Assembly: GCF_031932625.1 (NCBI RefSeq)
Contig: NZ_JAVSCK010000004.1
Span: forward strand, 352,426-416,425
Length of the DNA: 64,000 nucleotides
Source of the DNA: Hwangdonia seohaensis
GTDB lineage: Bacteria > Bacteroidota > Bacteroidia > Flavobacteriales > Flavobacteriaceae
Reading direction: 5' to 3'
Shown here in pieces: positions 34,877 through 44,048 of this stretch. A program made the translations under genes and the position numbers. Each line of letters opens with the position of its first letter. The stretch's first letter is position 1. The notes beneath the pieces were generated by a model. That model ran no database searches and was not told where the DNA came from. It worked only from the letters and a program-made list of their open reading frames with translations.

Positions 34877-34930
34877 TTGTTTTAGTATTTAATTATGACA
34901 AATATCACCTTTAAAAACAGAAATCTTTAT

Positions 34931-34938
34931 TAAATTTG
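34931..34938 (+). promoter_or_regulatory. Bacteroidota -7 box of hpf
   Basis: TAAATTTG, an exact TAnnTTTG match, 23 bases upstream of the hpf start codon. Confidence 0.5.
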
Positions 34939-34961
34939 AGAGAACAATAAAACCAAGTATT

Positions 34962-35261
34962 ATGATAGTAAACTTTCAGTATGTAGATGTCGATATAAGC
35001 GAAACACTTTCAGCTTTCACAGAAGAAAAATTACAAAAAATATTTAGCAGATACGATTTTTTAATTAGTGCAAAAGTATACTTTAAGCTAGATGAAAAAG
35101 AACACGATTTAGGTAAAATTTGCAACATAGAATTAAGTTTACCGGGGCCGCGAATTTTTGCTACTTCCAACACACATAATTTTGAGGTATCGGTTAGGGA
35201 AACCATAAAGGATTTAGAACGCCAACTTAAAAAACGCAAAGAGGTTTATAAAACACATTGA
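34962..35261 (+). CDS. hpf: Ribosome hibernation-promoting factor (HPF/RaiA family)
   Basis: Short-form HPF of 99 residues that binds the 30S subunit and inactivates ribosomes in stationary phase. The fold motifs are present: VNFQYVDVDISETLSAF, TEEKLQKIF, then the beta-strand region LISAKVYFKLDE and ELSLPGPRIF, and the basic helix end ETIKDLERQLKKRKEVYK. It lacks the dimerisation tail of long HPF. It has its own -7 box and no partner genes. Confidence 0.92.
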   Translation: MIVNFQYVDVDISETLSAFTEEKLQKIFSRYDFLISAKVYFKLDEKEHDLGKICNIELSLPGPRIFATSNTHNFEVSVRETIKDLERQLKKRKEVYKTH

Positions 35262-35285
35262 ATTTAAAACTAATTGAAGAGTTAA

Positions 35286-36305
35286 TCAGGGTAAGTTTGT
35301 AAGTAAAAAATTATCATTTAAAACCGCTTTTCCGTAGACATTTAAAAGCTTTACATGTTTAATTTCGCCTGCGCCTAAAAATTTGTAACGAATACCAACT
35401 AGTTTGCCTAAGCTTTCATTGTAAGAGGCAGAAAAAACGTTTTGGTTATCTATAAAAAAATCTAATTTTTTATTTAGAACTTTAATCTTAATATCTCTAA
35501 ACGTTGAAATATCAACACCGAAAGATGACAGGTTTTGCTTTTTACCATTAAAGTAAACATCATTTAGCATGACATTGATATCTGAAATGCAACCGGGAAT
35601 TGTAATAGGAAGGACCATTGCTCCTTTGCTTCCTATTATGTAAATATGAGCTGTTTGGCAAACCGCCCATTTTTCGTTGTACGTGTTTTTTAATGTTGTT
35701 TCCAAAGTGAAATTATCACCAGATATGGCGCCTAAATCTTCAATAAAATGAAATGTAGAAATTAGTGGTGTTTCACTCGATTTTATTTCGGAAATCAAAT
35801 CATTATTAAGAGATAAACCGTCATTAATAAAATCTTTAGATGCTATATATTTCGGAATGGGTTTATAATCAATAGAAGCACTCCAACCATCAGATTTTAT
35901 AAACAAATCATGTTCATTAATAATATCGCCATCTATTACAAGTTTTGCCCTAAAATAGCCCGGGAAATAGTAAATCCCAGTGGCTTGACTTTGTTTGTTG
36001 TTTATTTTGATGGTTTTAGTTGCATCCCAATATTGTTGGATATAAATACTATCTGATTTTATAGCCGATAAATCGAAATCAAAAACCACCGAATTGGGCA
36101 TGCTGTTGCTAATTGTTTTGCTTGAAAATTTAATTTTAGAAATAGCATCAGCAGTTAACTCGTTTTTATGGTCGCTAATGGTAGAAAATAATGTTATAAA
36201 AAGCAAAGCCAAAAGCGCTGCCAATGGAAAAATTATCGACATGTTTACTGCCGATTTCTTTTTAGTTTTTATTTTGATTGTTTTTAAAATCTCTCCAATT
36301 TTCAA
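35286..36305 (-). CDS. Membrane-anchored sensor half of a split one-component regulator
   Basis: Length 339 as drawn; an alternative start at ATG 36242 (MSIIFPLAALLALLF) places a transmembrane helix at the N-terminus (about residues 22-45 of the longer form). The extracytoplasmic part begins with a beta-sandwich (SVVFDFDLSAIKSDSIYIQQ, YYFPGYFRAKLVIDG) and ends in a lectin/jelly-roll-like domain (KLDFFIDNQNVFSA, GEIKHVKLLNVYG). From memory, flavobacteria carry single proteins with this half fused to an N-terminal HTH region. Here that HTH region is the overlapping gene in another frame, 44 bases shared. A one-base change would fuse them. Confidence 0.75.
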   Translation of the reverse strand: MKIGEILKTIKIKTKKKSAVNMSIIFPLAALLALLFITLFSTISDHKNELTADAISKIKFSSKTISNSMPNSVVFDFDLSAIKSDSIYIQQYWDATKTIKINNKQSQATGIYYFPGYFRAKLVIDGDIINEHDLFIKSDGWSASIDYKPIPKYIASKDFINDGLSLNNDLISEIKSSETPLISTFHFIEDLGAISGDNFTLETTLKNTYNEKWAVCQTAHIYIIGSKGAMVLPITIPGCISDINVMLNDVYFNGKKQNLSSFGVDISTFRDIKIKVLNKKLDFFIDNQNVFSASYNESLGKLVGIRYKFLGAGEIKHVKLLNVYGKAVLNDNFLLTNLP

Positions 36306-36546
36306 AACCTATAAATTGAGATAATGCATTTAGCGTACTAATACTAGGCGAACTTTTGTAGGTTACTTTACCCCAAACACGTTTTAATGTGGTCGGACTT
36401 AATAATACTTTTGTTTGGTGTTGAATGGTTTCGCTCAATTCTATAAAAACCTCGCTATGCCAGTTTGAGGAATCTCCCCATCCTAGTTTTTCTTCAATCT
36501 GAAGAATACATTCAGCAATTAGCTCTAGTTCGTTTTGAGTTTTCAT
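36262..36546 (-). CDS. HTH-like DNA-binding half of a split membrane regulator
   Basis: Length 94. The helical region FIELSETIQHQTKVLLSPTT with LKRVWGKVTYKSSPSISTL and FIGFENWRDF resembles the N-terminal HTH-type domain of Bacteroidota membrane one-component regulators. It ends with TAA at 36262-36264, just after a five-A run (complement of 36266-36270). Deleting one A would read through (NNQNKTKKKSAV...) into the transmembrane/sensor frame, giving a protein of about 419 residues. Could be a true coupled pair, a sequencing or assembly error, a recent frameshift, or a frameshifted regulator; I prefer recent or technical frameshift. Confidence 0.65.
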   Translation of the reverse strand: MKTQNELELIAECILQIEEKLGWGDSSNWHSEVFIELSETIQHQTKVLLSPTTLKRVWGKVTYKSSPSISTLNALSQFIGFENWRDFKNNQNKN

Positions 36547-36661
36547 GGATTAATACAAAAATCGCTTTTTTTTTAATGCTGTACAATATTGAATGTATTT
36601 GAACCAATTTGTTTAAGTGTATACCACTATTAATGTTCAACTTTAGAGAAAATTTTTAATC

Positions 36662-37762
36662 ATGAAGAAACTTATAATGCTATTTTCGTTTTTTGTTATT
36701 GCGAGCAGTTTTTCTCAAAATATAATTCCTTTAGATACCGTACATTGGAATATTAAAGCACAATCTTATGTTGTTGAAACATATAAAGGTAAAAAATCTA
36801 TTTATGTTCAACGTGGATCAATTATACTTAAAGATGCTCAATTTATTAATGGCACGATAGAGTTTGATGTTTATCTTAAAGAAGAGCAAGCATTTCCTGG
36901 AGTTGGATTTAGAGTAGTTGGTGCAAATGCTGAACTATTCTTTTTGAGGTCTCACCTTTCTGGAAAAGCTGATGCGAATCAAGCCGCACCTAAAGTTAAT
37001 GGCATTACACCGTTTCAACTTAATTTTGGTCCAAAATACTCATTTCCGTATAGTTATAAATATGACGATTGGACACATGTAAAAGTAGTTGTAAATAATA
37101 ATAAAGCGCAAGTGTTTTTAGATTATGCAGATAAACCCAATTTGTCTTGGTATCTCACTCATACACCTGTTAAAGGAGGTATTGTTATAAGGGGCGGAAG
37201 GTTTTCTGGGATACATTTAGCAGATGTAAAAGTTGATAAAGAAGCTACAACATTAGTCGATTTTAATCCCATTGAAAGAGAGCCAATTGAAGGACTTATT
37301 CCTCAGTGGGAAATCTCAGATAAGTTTGAAGAAAAACTGTTAAGCAACCCAAATAACTTGAATGAGTTAATTAAAAACAGAAATTGGCAAGGTAAAGTTA
37401 AGGTAGAAGAAGGAACTGCGGCAAACATATCCAGAATCCAGTTGCTAAGAAATGGAAAGCCTGGAAATACGGTATTTGCAAAAATTGTTATTAACTCTAA
37501 TAAAGATCAATTAAAATTCTTTGAGTTTGGTTACAGTGATCGCGTTGTTGCTATTTTAAATGGAAATCCAATTTATAGTGGCACAAATAAATGGCGTTCT
37601 AGAGATTATCGTTATTTAGGAACTGTTGGATTATTTGATGGCATTTACCTTAATTTAAAAAAAGGAAAGAATGAGTTGTTAATGGCAGTTTCAGAAGATT
37701 TTGGTGGTTGGTTGATTACTGGAAAATTCAAAAATGACGAAGGAATAAAAATTAGTTATTGA
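36662..37762 (+). CDS. Secreted LamG/DUF1080-like lectin-fold protein
   Basis: Exported protein of 366 residues with signal peptide MKKLIMLFSFFVIASSFSQN. The first domain (about 30-205) is a concanavalin-A-like jelly roll of the 3-keto-disaccharide-hydrolase (DUF1080) kind, with IEFDVYLKEEQAFPGVGFRV and DDWTHVKVVVNNNKAQVFLD. The C-terminal domain (about 235-366) looks like a galactose-binding-type beta-sandwich (NWQGKVKVEEG, FFEFGYSDRVVAILNG). It is divergent from the split regulator 115 bases away, so regulation by it is plausible. Glycan or protein binding is inferred; no catalytic residues were identified. Confidence 0.78.
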   Translation: MKKLIMLFSFFVIASSFSQNIIPLDTVHWNIKAQSYVVETYKGKKSIYVQRGSIILKDAQFINGTIEFDVYLKEEQAFPGVGFRVVGANAELFFLRSHLSGKADANQAAPKVNGITPFQLNFGPKYSFPYSYKYDDWTHVKVVVNNNKAQVFLDYADKPNLSWYLTHTPVKGGIVIRGGRFSGIHLADVKVDKEATTLVDFNPIEREPIEGLIPQWEISDKFEEKLLSNPNNLNELIKNRNWQGKVKVEEGTAANISRIQLLRNGKPGNTVFAKIVINSNKDQLKFFEFGYSDRVVAILNGNPIYSGTNKWRSRDYRYLGTVGLFDGIYLNLKKGKNELLMAVSEDFGGWLITGKFKNDEGIKISY

Positions 37763-37771
37763 TAAAACGAA

Positions 37772-38245
37772 TTACCTATGATGGTAAGGCTCATTCCGTA
37801 AAATAGTAAAGCCTCTATAAAGTTGCTCAATAACAAATAAGCGAATCATTTGATGGGAAAATGTCATTTTCGATAAGGACACTTTCCCATTCGCTTTTTT
37901 ATACACATCTTCAGAAAACCCGTAAGGTCCGCCAATAACAAAAACCAATTGTTTAATACCGGAATTCATGTGCTTTTGCAAATAATTTGAAAAACCAACC
38001 GAATCAAATTGTTTGCCGTTCTCATCCAATAAAATCAAGACATCGGTAGCCTTTAATTTGCCTAAAATAAGTTCGCCTTCCTTTAGTTTTTGTTGGGTTT
38101 CACTAAGGTTTTTCGAGTTTTTAATGTCGGGGATAATCTCTAGTTTAAACTTTACATAAAAGCCCAAACGCTTCGTGTATTCGTCAATTAAGGCATGTAG
38201 TTCTTTATGGTCGGTTTTGCCAATGGCAAGTAGTTTTATAGTCAT
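37772..38245 (-). CDS. rlmH: 23S rRNA (pseudouridine1915-N3)-methyltransferase RlmH
   Basis: SPOUT-class enzyme methylating pseudouridine 1915 in helix 69 of 23S rRNA, using S-adenosylmethionine. Length 157, standard. Motifs: IKLLAIGKTDHKELHALIDE, LDENGKQFDSVGFSNYL, LVFVIGGPYGFSE (SAM-binding knot loop) and LSKMTFSHQMIRLFVIEQLY followed by RNEPYHHR, the conserved C-terminus. Convergent with the lectin-like gene; divergent from nadC. Confidence 0.97.
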   Translation of the reverse strand: MTIKLLAIGKTDHKELHALIDEYTKRLGFYVKFKLEIIPDIKNSKNLSETQQKLKEGELILGKLKATDVLILLDENGKQFDSVGFSNYLQKHMNSGIKQLVFVIGGPYGFSEDVYKKANGKVSLSKMTFSHQMIRLFVIEQLYRGFTILRNEPYHHR

Positions 38246-38376
38246 GCGGCAAAATTACATTTTTTAGTTTGAAATGATAAAACCTAAGATTGAAGTTTCG
38301 TTTTTTAGAATTTGAAATTTAATTTTTGAAATTTTTGTTGTTCATTTTCTTATTTTAGCACAAACAATTCAAAAAC

Positions 38377-39237
38377 ATGATTACACAAGAACAATTTGAC
38401 TACGAATTAAAACATATAATTTCTAATGCCATAAGGGAAGATGTTGGAGACGGAGACCATAGTTCTTTGGCGTGCATTCCAGAAAATGCCAAGGGAAAAG
38501 CAAAACTCTTGGTGAAAGATAAAGGTGTTATTGGCGGGGTTAATTTTGCAAAAAAAGTATTTGCATACGTCGATAAAAACCTAAAAATAGATGTGCGTAT
38601 TGAAGACGGCTCCGAAGTGACTTTTGGCGATATTGTTATGTTTGTTGAAGGGTCTTCGCAATCCATTTTAAAAGCGGAACGCACCGTTTTAAACGCCATG
38701 CAGCGCATGAGTGCCATTGCCACCAAAACAAAAGTATTTGTAGATTTGTTAAAAGGCACCAACACTAAAATTCTCGATACCCGCAAAACCACACCCGGTA
38801 TTCGGGTGCTCGAAAAATGGGCCGTTAAATTAGGCGGAGGAGAAAACCACAGATTCGCTTTGTACGACATGATTATGCTTAAAGACAACCATATCGATTT
38901 TGCCGGCGGCATTACTAAAGCCATTGAAATGACCAAGGAATACTTAAACGAAACGGGTAAAAACTTGGACATTATGGTGGAAGCGCGAAACTTGTTTGAG
39001 GTTGAAGAAATTCTGAAAAACGACGGTATTTACAGAATTCTGCTTGATAATTTTGATTATGAAGACACGCGAAAAGCCGTAAAAATAATTGGTAATAAAT
39101 GCTTAACAGAATCTTCTGGAAACATTAACGAAGCTACGGTAAGGCATTATGCCGAATGTGGTGTAAATTATATTTCCTGCGGCGCGTTAACGCATTCGGT
39201 GCATAATATGGATTTAAGTTTGAAAGCTGTAAATTAG
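38377..39237 (+). CDS. nadC: Nicotinate-nucleotide pyrophosphorylase
   Basis: Quinolinate phosphoribosyltransferase of NAD de novo synthesis: quinolinate plus PRPP gives nicotinate mononucleotide. Length 286. Motifs: AIREDVGDGDHSSLACIP, RTVLNAMQRMSAIATKT, LDTRKTTPGIRVLEKWAV with the substrate-binding Arg/Lys, GGGENHRFALYDMIML and KDNHIDFAGG, and LESSGNINEATVRHYAE near the end. It stands 37-40 bases before the YihY-family gene, probably cotranscribed. Confidence 0.97.
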   Translation: MITQEQFDYELKHIISNAIREDVGDGDHSSLACIPENAKGKAKLLVKDKGVIGGVNFAKKVFAYVDKNLKIDVRIEDGSEVTFGDIVMFVEGSSQSILKAERTVLNAMQRMSAIATKTKVFVDLLKGTNTKILDTRKTTPGIRVLEKWAVKLGGGENHRFALYDMIMLKDNHIDFAGGITKAIEMTKEYLNETGKNLDIMVEARNLFEVEEILKNDGIYRILLDNFDYEDTRKAVKIIGNKCLTESSGNINEATVRHYAECGVNYISCGALTHSVHNMDLSLKAVN

Positions 39238-39276
39238 TGTTCAGTTTGTAATAAACAACAAAACACAAATACTTTG

Positions 39277-40218
39277 ATGAATGAATCTATTGAAGACAAG
39301 CTAGATAAAATCCCTGTAATTAATGTACTGGTTCGTTTTTTTAAGCAAATTAAGTTGCCCGGGCTTGAAGGCTTGTCGTTTTACAATTTATTGGAACTGT
39401 ATATTACAGGCATTGTAAGAGGCGCATTAACTACGCGCGCAAGTGCGATTGCATTTAGTTTTTTTACAGCTATTTTTCCGTTTTTGTTGTTCGTTTTAAT
39501 TGTCATTCCTTATATTCCTATTGAAGGTTTTAGATTAGAGTTTTTAGCGTTTTTAGAATCGTTTTTACCACCAAACACCTCCGATTTTTTCTTTCATAAT
39601 ATTTTTGAAAATATTGATAAAACACAACGCGGAGGGTTGCTGTCATCCGTTTTTGTGCTGTCCATTGCTTTAATGGCGAATGGTGTAAACGCTGTGTTTT
39701 CGGGGTTCGAAAATTCGTACCACGAACAGCTCACACGAAATGTGTTCAGACAATATATATATGCTTTGGGCATTGCATTAATATTGGCTTTTTTATTAAT
39801 TATTACCATTGTGGTTTTAGGGTATTTTCAAATTTATGTGGTTCAAGAATTGTTTGATACCTTAAAAGGCAGAGGTTATCAAGTTGATTCGCAAGCATTC
39901 TTGTGGACCAGTATTGTTAAGTATGTATTTTTTATAATCATGGTGTATTTGGCAACGGCCACCTTGTATTATTTTGGGACAAAAGAAGGGAAAGAGTCAA
40001 AATTTTTCTCCATTGGTGCCCTTTTCACGACGTTCCTCATTATACTAACGTCTTATTTGTTTGGTATTTATATCGAAAATTTTAGTCAGTACAACAAATT
40101 ATATGGCTCTATTGGAGCGCTTTTAATTTTACTGCTTTATTTGTGGTTAAATTCAAATATTTTATTGCTGGGTTACGAATTAAATGCATCTTTGAATAAA
40201 CTACGAAAACAATGTTAG
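39277..40218 (+). CDS. YihY/virulence factor BrkB family membrane protein
   Basis: Inner-membrane protein of 313 residues started at ATG 39277; a TTG one codon upstream is also in frame. About six transmembrane helices follow an N-terminal cytoplasmic stretch. The family motif is TTRASAIAFSFFTAIFPFLLF, with later VNAVFSGFENSYHE and KLYGSIGALLILLLYLWLNS. Function is not established; once called tRNA-processing, now regarded as a lipid-related membrane protein of uncertain role. It ends three bases before priA. Confidence 0.93.
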   Translation: MNESIEDKLDKIPVINVLVRFFKQIKLPGLEGLSFYNLLELYITGIVRGALTTRASAIAFSFFTAIFPFLLFVLIVIPYIPIEGFRLEFLAFLESFLPPNTSDFFFHNIFENIDKTQRGGLLSSVFVLSIALMANGVNAVFSGFENSYHEQLTRNVFRQYIYALGIALILAFLLIITIVVLGYFQIYVVQELFDTLKGRGYQVDSQAFLWTSIVKYVFFIIMVYLATATLYYFGTKEGKESKFFSIGALFTTFLIILTSYLFGIYIENFSQYNKLYGSIGALLILLLYLWLNSNILLLGYELNASLNKLRKQC

Positions 40219-40221
40219 TTT

Positions 40222-42672
40222 ATGCAGTATTTTATTGATGTTATTATTCCCATTCCGTTAAAAAAGCTATTCACTTATAGCATCACACCTTCCGAATCTC
40301 AATTTTTAAGTGAAGGCATGCGTGTTGCGGTACCTTTCGGAAAATCGAAAATATACACGGGCATTGTTTTTAAAATCCATAACGAAGCACCAACGGCCTA
40401 TGAGGCAAAAGACATCCATCAAATTTTAGACGAAACACCCATTGTAAACCAAAAGCAATTGCAACTGTGGCAATGGATTTCAAATTATTATATGTGCACC
40501 TTGGGCGATGTGATGCGCGCCGCTTTACCAAGTGCTTTTATTTTGGAAAGCGAAACCGTAATCACCAAAAACAAAAAAGCTATTGATGAATCTGATTTAA
40601 AAGATGATGAGTTTTTGGTTTACGAAGCACTGCACCATCAATCGTCGTTAAAAATCCATGATATTTCCAATATTTTAGATAAAAAGAATGTACTTCCCAT
40701 AATTAAACGCTTAATTGAAAAGGAAGCGATTACGGTAGAAGAGGAGGTTTACGAGAAGTACAAACCTAAATTGGTGCGCTATGTGAAATTGCATGCGAAC
40801 TTTTCTTCTGAAACCGCGCTGCAAAAATTATTGGACGATTTAAGTCGTGCGCCAAAACAGCGCGATGTTGTAATGACACTGTTTTCGGTTTCGGCAAAAA
40901 CGAAAAAACCCGTAAAAGTTTCAGATTTATCACAAGAAAGCGAAGCCTCAACCGCTATAATAAAAACGTTGATTGATAAAGGTATTCTTGAAGAATATCA
41001 TATTCAAACCGACAGAGTTCAATATTCCGGCGATGATAACGAAGCCACAAAAAATCTTAATACCTATCAAAAATCCGCTTTAAGCGAGATAAAAAAGTCT
41101 TTTGAAAATCATGCAGTCACGTTATTGCACGGTGTTACGTCGTCCGGAAAAACAGAGGTGTACGTAAAACTTATTGAAGAAGCGTTGAATAACGGAAAAC
41201 AAGCGTTGTATTTGTTGCCCGAAATTGCTTTAACCACACAATTGGTAACGCGATTGCAAAATTATTTTGGTGAGCAGGTGGCTGTTTTTCATTCCAAGTA
41301 TTCTTCGCAGGAGCGCGTTGAGGTTTGGAACCATGTTCTGCAAAATTCCGCGAAAGCGAAAATTGTATTGGGCGCACGCTCATCGGTATTTTTACCCTTT
41401 GATAATTTAGGGTTGATTGTGGTTGACGAAGAGCACGAACAGTCGTTTAAGCAATTTGATCCGGCACCGCGTTACCATGCGCGCGATACGGCCGTTGTTT
41501 TGGGGCACATGCACGGTGCCCAAGTACTATTGGGTTCTGCCACGCCCAGTTTGGAAAGTTATTTTAATGCCCAACAGGATAAGTATGGTTTTGTGGAATT
41601 GATGCAACGTTACAACGATGTGTTGATGCCCGATATTGAATTGGTGGATATTAAAGATAAGCTGAAAAAGAAAAGGATGAAAGGGCATTTTAGCGACCGG
41701 TTGCTTGAGGAAATGACCGAAACCTTGAAAGCGGGACACCAAATTATTTTGTTTCAAAACCGACGCGGATTTTCGCCCATTATAGAATGTAAAACCTGTG
41801 GGCACTCACCACAATGTCCGAATTGCGATGTGAGTTTAACGTACCATCAATACCGCAATCAGTTGCGTTGCCATTATTGTGGATACCATGCGGCAATGCT
41901 GCAGGATTGTATGGCCTGCGGCAGTCAAGATTTAGACAATAAAGGTTTTGGTACCGAGCAAATCGAAGAAGAGGTAAAACTGTTGTTTCCCGATAATAAA
42001 GTAGCCCGTATGGATTTAGATACCACGCGCGGCAAATACGGTTACGAAAAAATCATTACGGCTTTAGAGCAACAGGAAATCGATATTTTGGTAGGTACGC
42101 AAATGCTAACGAAAGGGTTGGATTTTAGAAATGTAAAATTGGTTGGGATAATGAATGCCGATAACATGCTGAACTTCCCGGATTTTAGGGCCCACGAACG
42201 CAGTTTTCAATTGATGCTGCAAGTGGCGGGTAGAGCCGGCAGGACGGAGGAGCGGGGTAAAGTACTGATTCAGACTTACAATCCGCATCACAATATTTTA
42301 CAGCAAGTCTCTACAAATAATTATGTTGAGATGTTTAAGGAGCAAATGAACGACCGGTACAATTATAAATATCCGCCGGTTTTCAAGCAGATAAAAATCA
42401 CCTTAAAACACAAAGATTACAATAGGGTAGATGCCGCTTCCATTTGGTTTGCAAAATCGTTAAGACAGGTATTTACCGAGCATGTTCTTGGGCCGGAATC
42501 GCCACCAATTGCCAGAATTAGAAACCAGTTTCATAAAAATATTTTGGTAAAAATCCCTAAGCAGCAAAGTTTGGCAAAAACAAAAGAAGCTATTATTAAA
42601 ATTAATAACAGCTTCTTTAGTATAAAAGATTTTCGGTCGGTTAAAGTTATTTTAAATGTAGATAACTTTTAG
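40222..42672 (+). CDS. priA: Primosomal protein N' (replication restart helicase PriA)
   Basis: DNA helicase that reloads the replisome at stalled forks. Length 816. N-terminal 3'BD domain begins IDVIIPIPLKKLFTYS; helicase motifs are LLHGVTSSGKTEVYVKLIE (I), VDEEHEQSFKQ (II, DEEH), GSATPSLESYF (III), GTQMLTKGLDF (V) and VAGRAGRTEERGKVLIQTYN (VI). The zinc-binding cysteines are CKTCGHSPQCPNC and CHYCGYHAAML with CMACGS, complete. It starts three bases after the YihY-family gene. Confidence 0.97.
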   Translation: MQYFIDVIIPIPLKKLFTYSITPSESQFLSEGMRVAVPFGKSKIYTGIVFKIHNEAPTAYEAKDIHQILDETPIVNQKQLQLWQWISNYYMCTLGDVMRAALPSAFILESETVITKNKKAIDESDLKDDEFLVYEALHHQSSLKIHDISNILDKKNVLPIIKRLIEKEAITVEEEVYEKYKPKLVRYVKLHANFSSETALQKLLDDLSRAPKQRDVVMTLFSVSAKTKKPVKVSDLSQESEASTAIIKTLIDKGILEEYHIQTDRVQYSGDDNEATKNLNTYQKSALSEIKKSFENHAVTLLHGVTSSGKTEVYVKLIEEALNNGKQALYLLPEIALTTQLVTRLQNYFGEQVAVFHSKYSSQERVEVWNHVLQNSAKAKIVLGARSSVFLPFDNLGLIVVDEEHEQSFKQFDPAPRYHARDTAVVLGHMHGAQVLLGSATPSLESYFNAQQDKYGFVELMQRYNDVLMPDIELVDIKDKLKKKRMKGHFSDRLLEEMTETLKAGHQIILFQNRRGFSPIIECKTCGHSPQCPNCDVSLTYHQYRNQLRCHYCGYHAAMLQDCMACGSQDLDNKGFGTEQIEEEVKLLFPDNKVARMDLDTTRGKYGYEKIITALEQQEIDILVGTQMLTKGLDFRNVKLVGIMNADNMLNFPDFRAHERSFQLMLQVAGRAGRTEERGKVLIQTYNPHHNILQQVSTNNYVEMFKEQMNDRYNYKYPPVFKQIKITLKHKDYNRVDAASIWFAKSLRQVFTEHVLGPESPPIARIRNQFHKNILVKIPKQQSLAKTKEAIIKINNSFFSIKDFRSVKVILNVDNF

Positions 42673-42690
42673 TGAAATATAATTTTACGT

Positions 42691-42780
42691 CATTCTGAAC
42701 TTGTTTCAGAATCTCATCATATTAATCATTAACAATTATGTGAAACTTAAAGCGACACTTCGACTGCGCTCAGTGTGACA
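42691..42780. repeat. Palindromic repeats between convergent priA and LytTR gene
   Basis: A hairpin ATTCTGAACTTGTTTCAGAAT occupies 42692-42712; CACTTCGACTGCGCTCAGTG follows at 42756-42775. Both are of the same dispersed palindrome type as the segment after rluD. They may serve as terminators for the converging genes. Confidence 0.7.
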
Positions 42781-42800
42781 TTTCAGTTTGACCTAATGCA

Positions 42801-43496
42801 TTAAATATTATTTAAAGCGTCAACAAGTTGCGTCTTTTTATTTCTACTTAATGGAATTTCGTAAGCGCCAACCTCCACGTTCTTACTGTTAAATCTATCA
42901 ATTTTATCAAGATTAACAATATAGGATTTGTGAATTCTTAGAAATTTATTCTCTGGTAATTCTTTTTCAAAAGATTTCATAGTAGATAATACTACTAGGC
43001 TCGTTTCTTCTGTAACTAATTTCACATAATCACCAAGGGCTTCAATCCATTTAATATCCTTAATGTAAACTTTACGTTTTTTAAGGTTGCTTTTTACAAA
43101 TATATGCTCACCTTCTTCTTCGTTAAAGTCCAAAGTCAATTTATGTTGCTCTAGGGCTTTGTCAACAGAGGTGTTAAAGCGTTCTCTGGTAATGGGTTTA
43201 TGTAAGTAATCGGTGGCATCGTAATTAAATGCTTTAAAAGCATATTCGGTTTTCCCGGTTACAAAAATAATTTGAGGTTTGTTGTTTAATACGTCTAAAA
43301 GTTCAAATCCATTCAACACTGGCATTTCAATGTCGAGGAAAATTAAATCTACTTGATGCGTATTTAAACCATTTTTAGTTTCTAAAGCACTACTGTACTC
43401 TGCAATTAAGTTTAGCGAAGGGTGATTTTCGACTAACTTAACAATAGAGAGACGTTGTATTGCTGAATCGTCTACTACTACACAGTTTAAAGTCAT
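42801..43496 (-). CDS. LytTR-type response regulator
   Basis: Two-component DNA-binding regulator of 231 residues. The receiver domain (about 1-120) has the phosphorylation Asp in VDLIFLDIEMPVLNGFELL and the conserved Lys in KPITRERF. The C-terminal LytTR domain (about 135-230) has LGDYVKLVTEETSLVVLST, ELPENKFLRIHKSYIVNLDKI and EIPLSRNKKTQLV. No histidine kinase gene is adjacent, so it is orphan within this window. It is divergent from the rpsF operon across 211 bases. Confidence 0.95.
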   Translation of the reverse strand: MTLNCVVVDDSAIQRLSIVKLVENHPSLNLIAEYSSALETKNGLNTHQVDLIFLDIEMPVLNGFELLDVLNNKPQIIFVTGKTEYAFKAFNYDATDYLHKPITRERFNTSVDKALEQHKLTLDFNEEEGEHIFVKSNLKKRKVYIKDIKWIEALGDYVKLVTEETSLVVLSTMKSFEKELPENKFLRIHKSYIVNLDKIDRFNSKNVEVGAYEIPLSRNKKTQLVDALNNI

Positions 43497-43645
43497 AACA
43501 TTTTATATTATTTCGGTTAAGATATCGACAATAGTACAAAAATTTCGGTTAAAAACCAAAAATCATCGTTAAAACGCTTGCTTTAACATAATTTTAACAC
43601 TTTAAAAGTATTGATTTTTTTAATAAAAATTAGGAAGGATTATAG

Positions 43646-43676
43646 TTGTGTAATATAAGTAATTTATTTATTTTTG
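43646..43676 (+). promoter_or_regulatory. Promoter of the rpsF-rpsR-rplI operon
   Basis: TTG at 43646-43648, a 20-base spacer and TATTTTTG at 43669-43676 fit the Bacteroidota consensus. The leader to the rpsF ATG is about 25 bases, leaving little room for the structured S6:S18 leader known elsewhere. Confidence 0.6.
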
Positions 43677-43707
43677 CACCCAATTTTTAACAATAAAAAC
43701 GATTTTT

Positions 43708-44046
43708 ATGAATCATTATGAAACTGTTTTCATCTTAAATCCCGTTTTATCTGAAGATCAGATAAAGGAAACAGTACAGAAATACGAAGATTTTCTTGTT
43801 TCTAACGGCGCTAAGATGATAGCTAAAGAAGATTGGGGGCTAAAAAAATTAGCTTACCCAATTCAAAACAAGAAAAGTGGCTTTTATCACTTATTTGAGT
43901 ACACCGTAGATGGTGAGGTAATTAACCCATTGGAAGTAGAGTTTAGACGTGACGAGCGTTTTATGCGTTATTTAACCGTAGCGTTAGATAAACATGCCAT
44001 TTCTTGGGCAGAGAGAAGACGAGATAAACTTAAACAAAAAGCTTAA
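43708..44046 (+). CDS. rpsF: 30S ribosomal protein S6
   Basis: Binds the central domain of 16S rRNA together with S18. Length 112. Begins MNHYETVFILNPVLSEDQIKE and contains WGLKKLAYPIQNKKSGFYHLF and VEFRRDERFMRYLTVALD, the standard S6 signature. First of the three-gene rpsF-rpsR-rplI operon, two bases before rpsR. Confidence 0.97.
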   Translation: MNHYETVFILNPVLSEDQIKETVQKYEDFLVSNGAKMIAKEDWGLKKLAYPIQNKKSGFYHLFEYTVDGEVINPLEVEFRRDERFMRYLTVALDKHAISWAERRRDKLKQKA

Positions 44047-44048
44047 TT

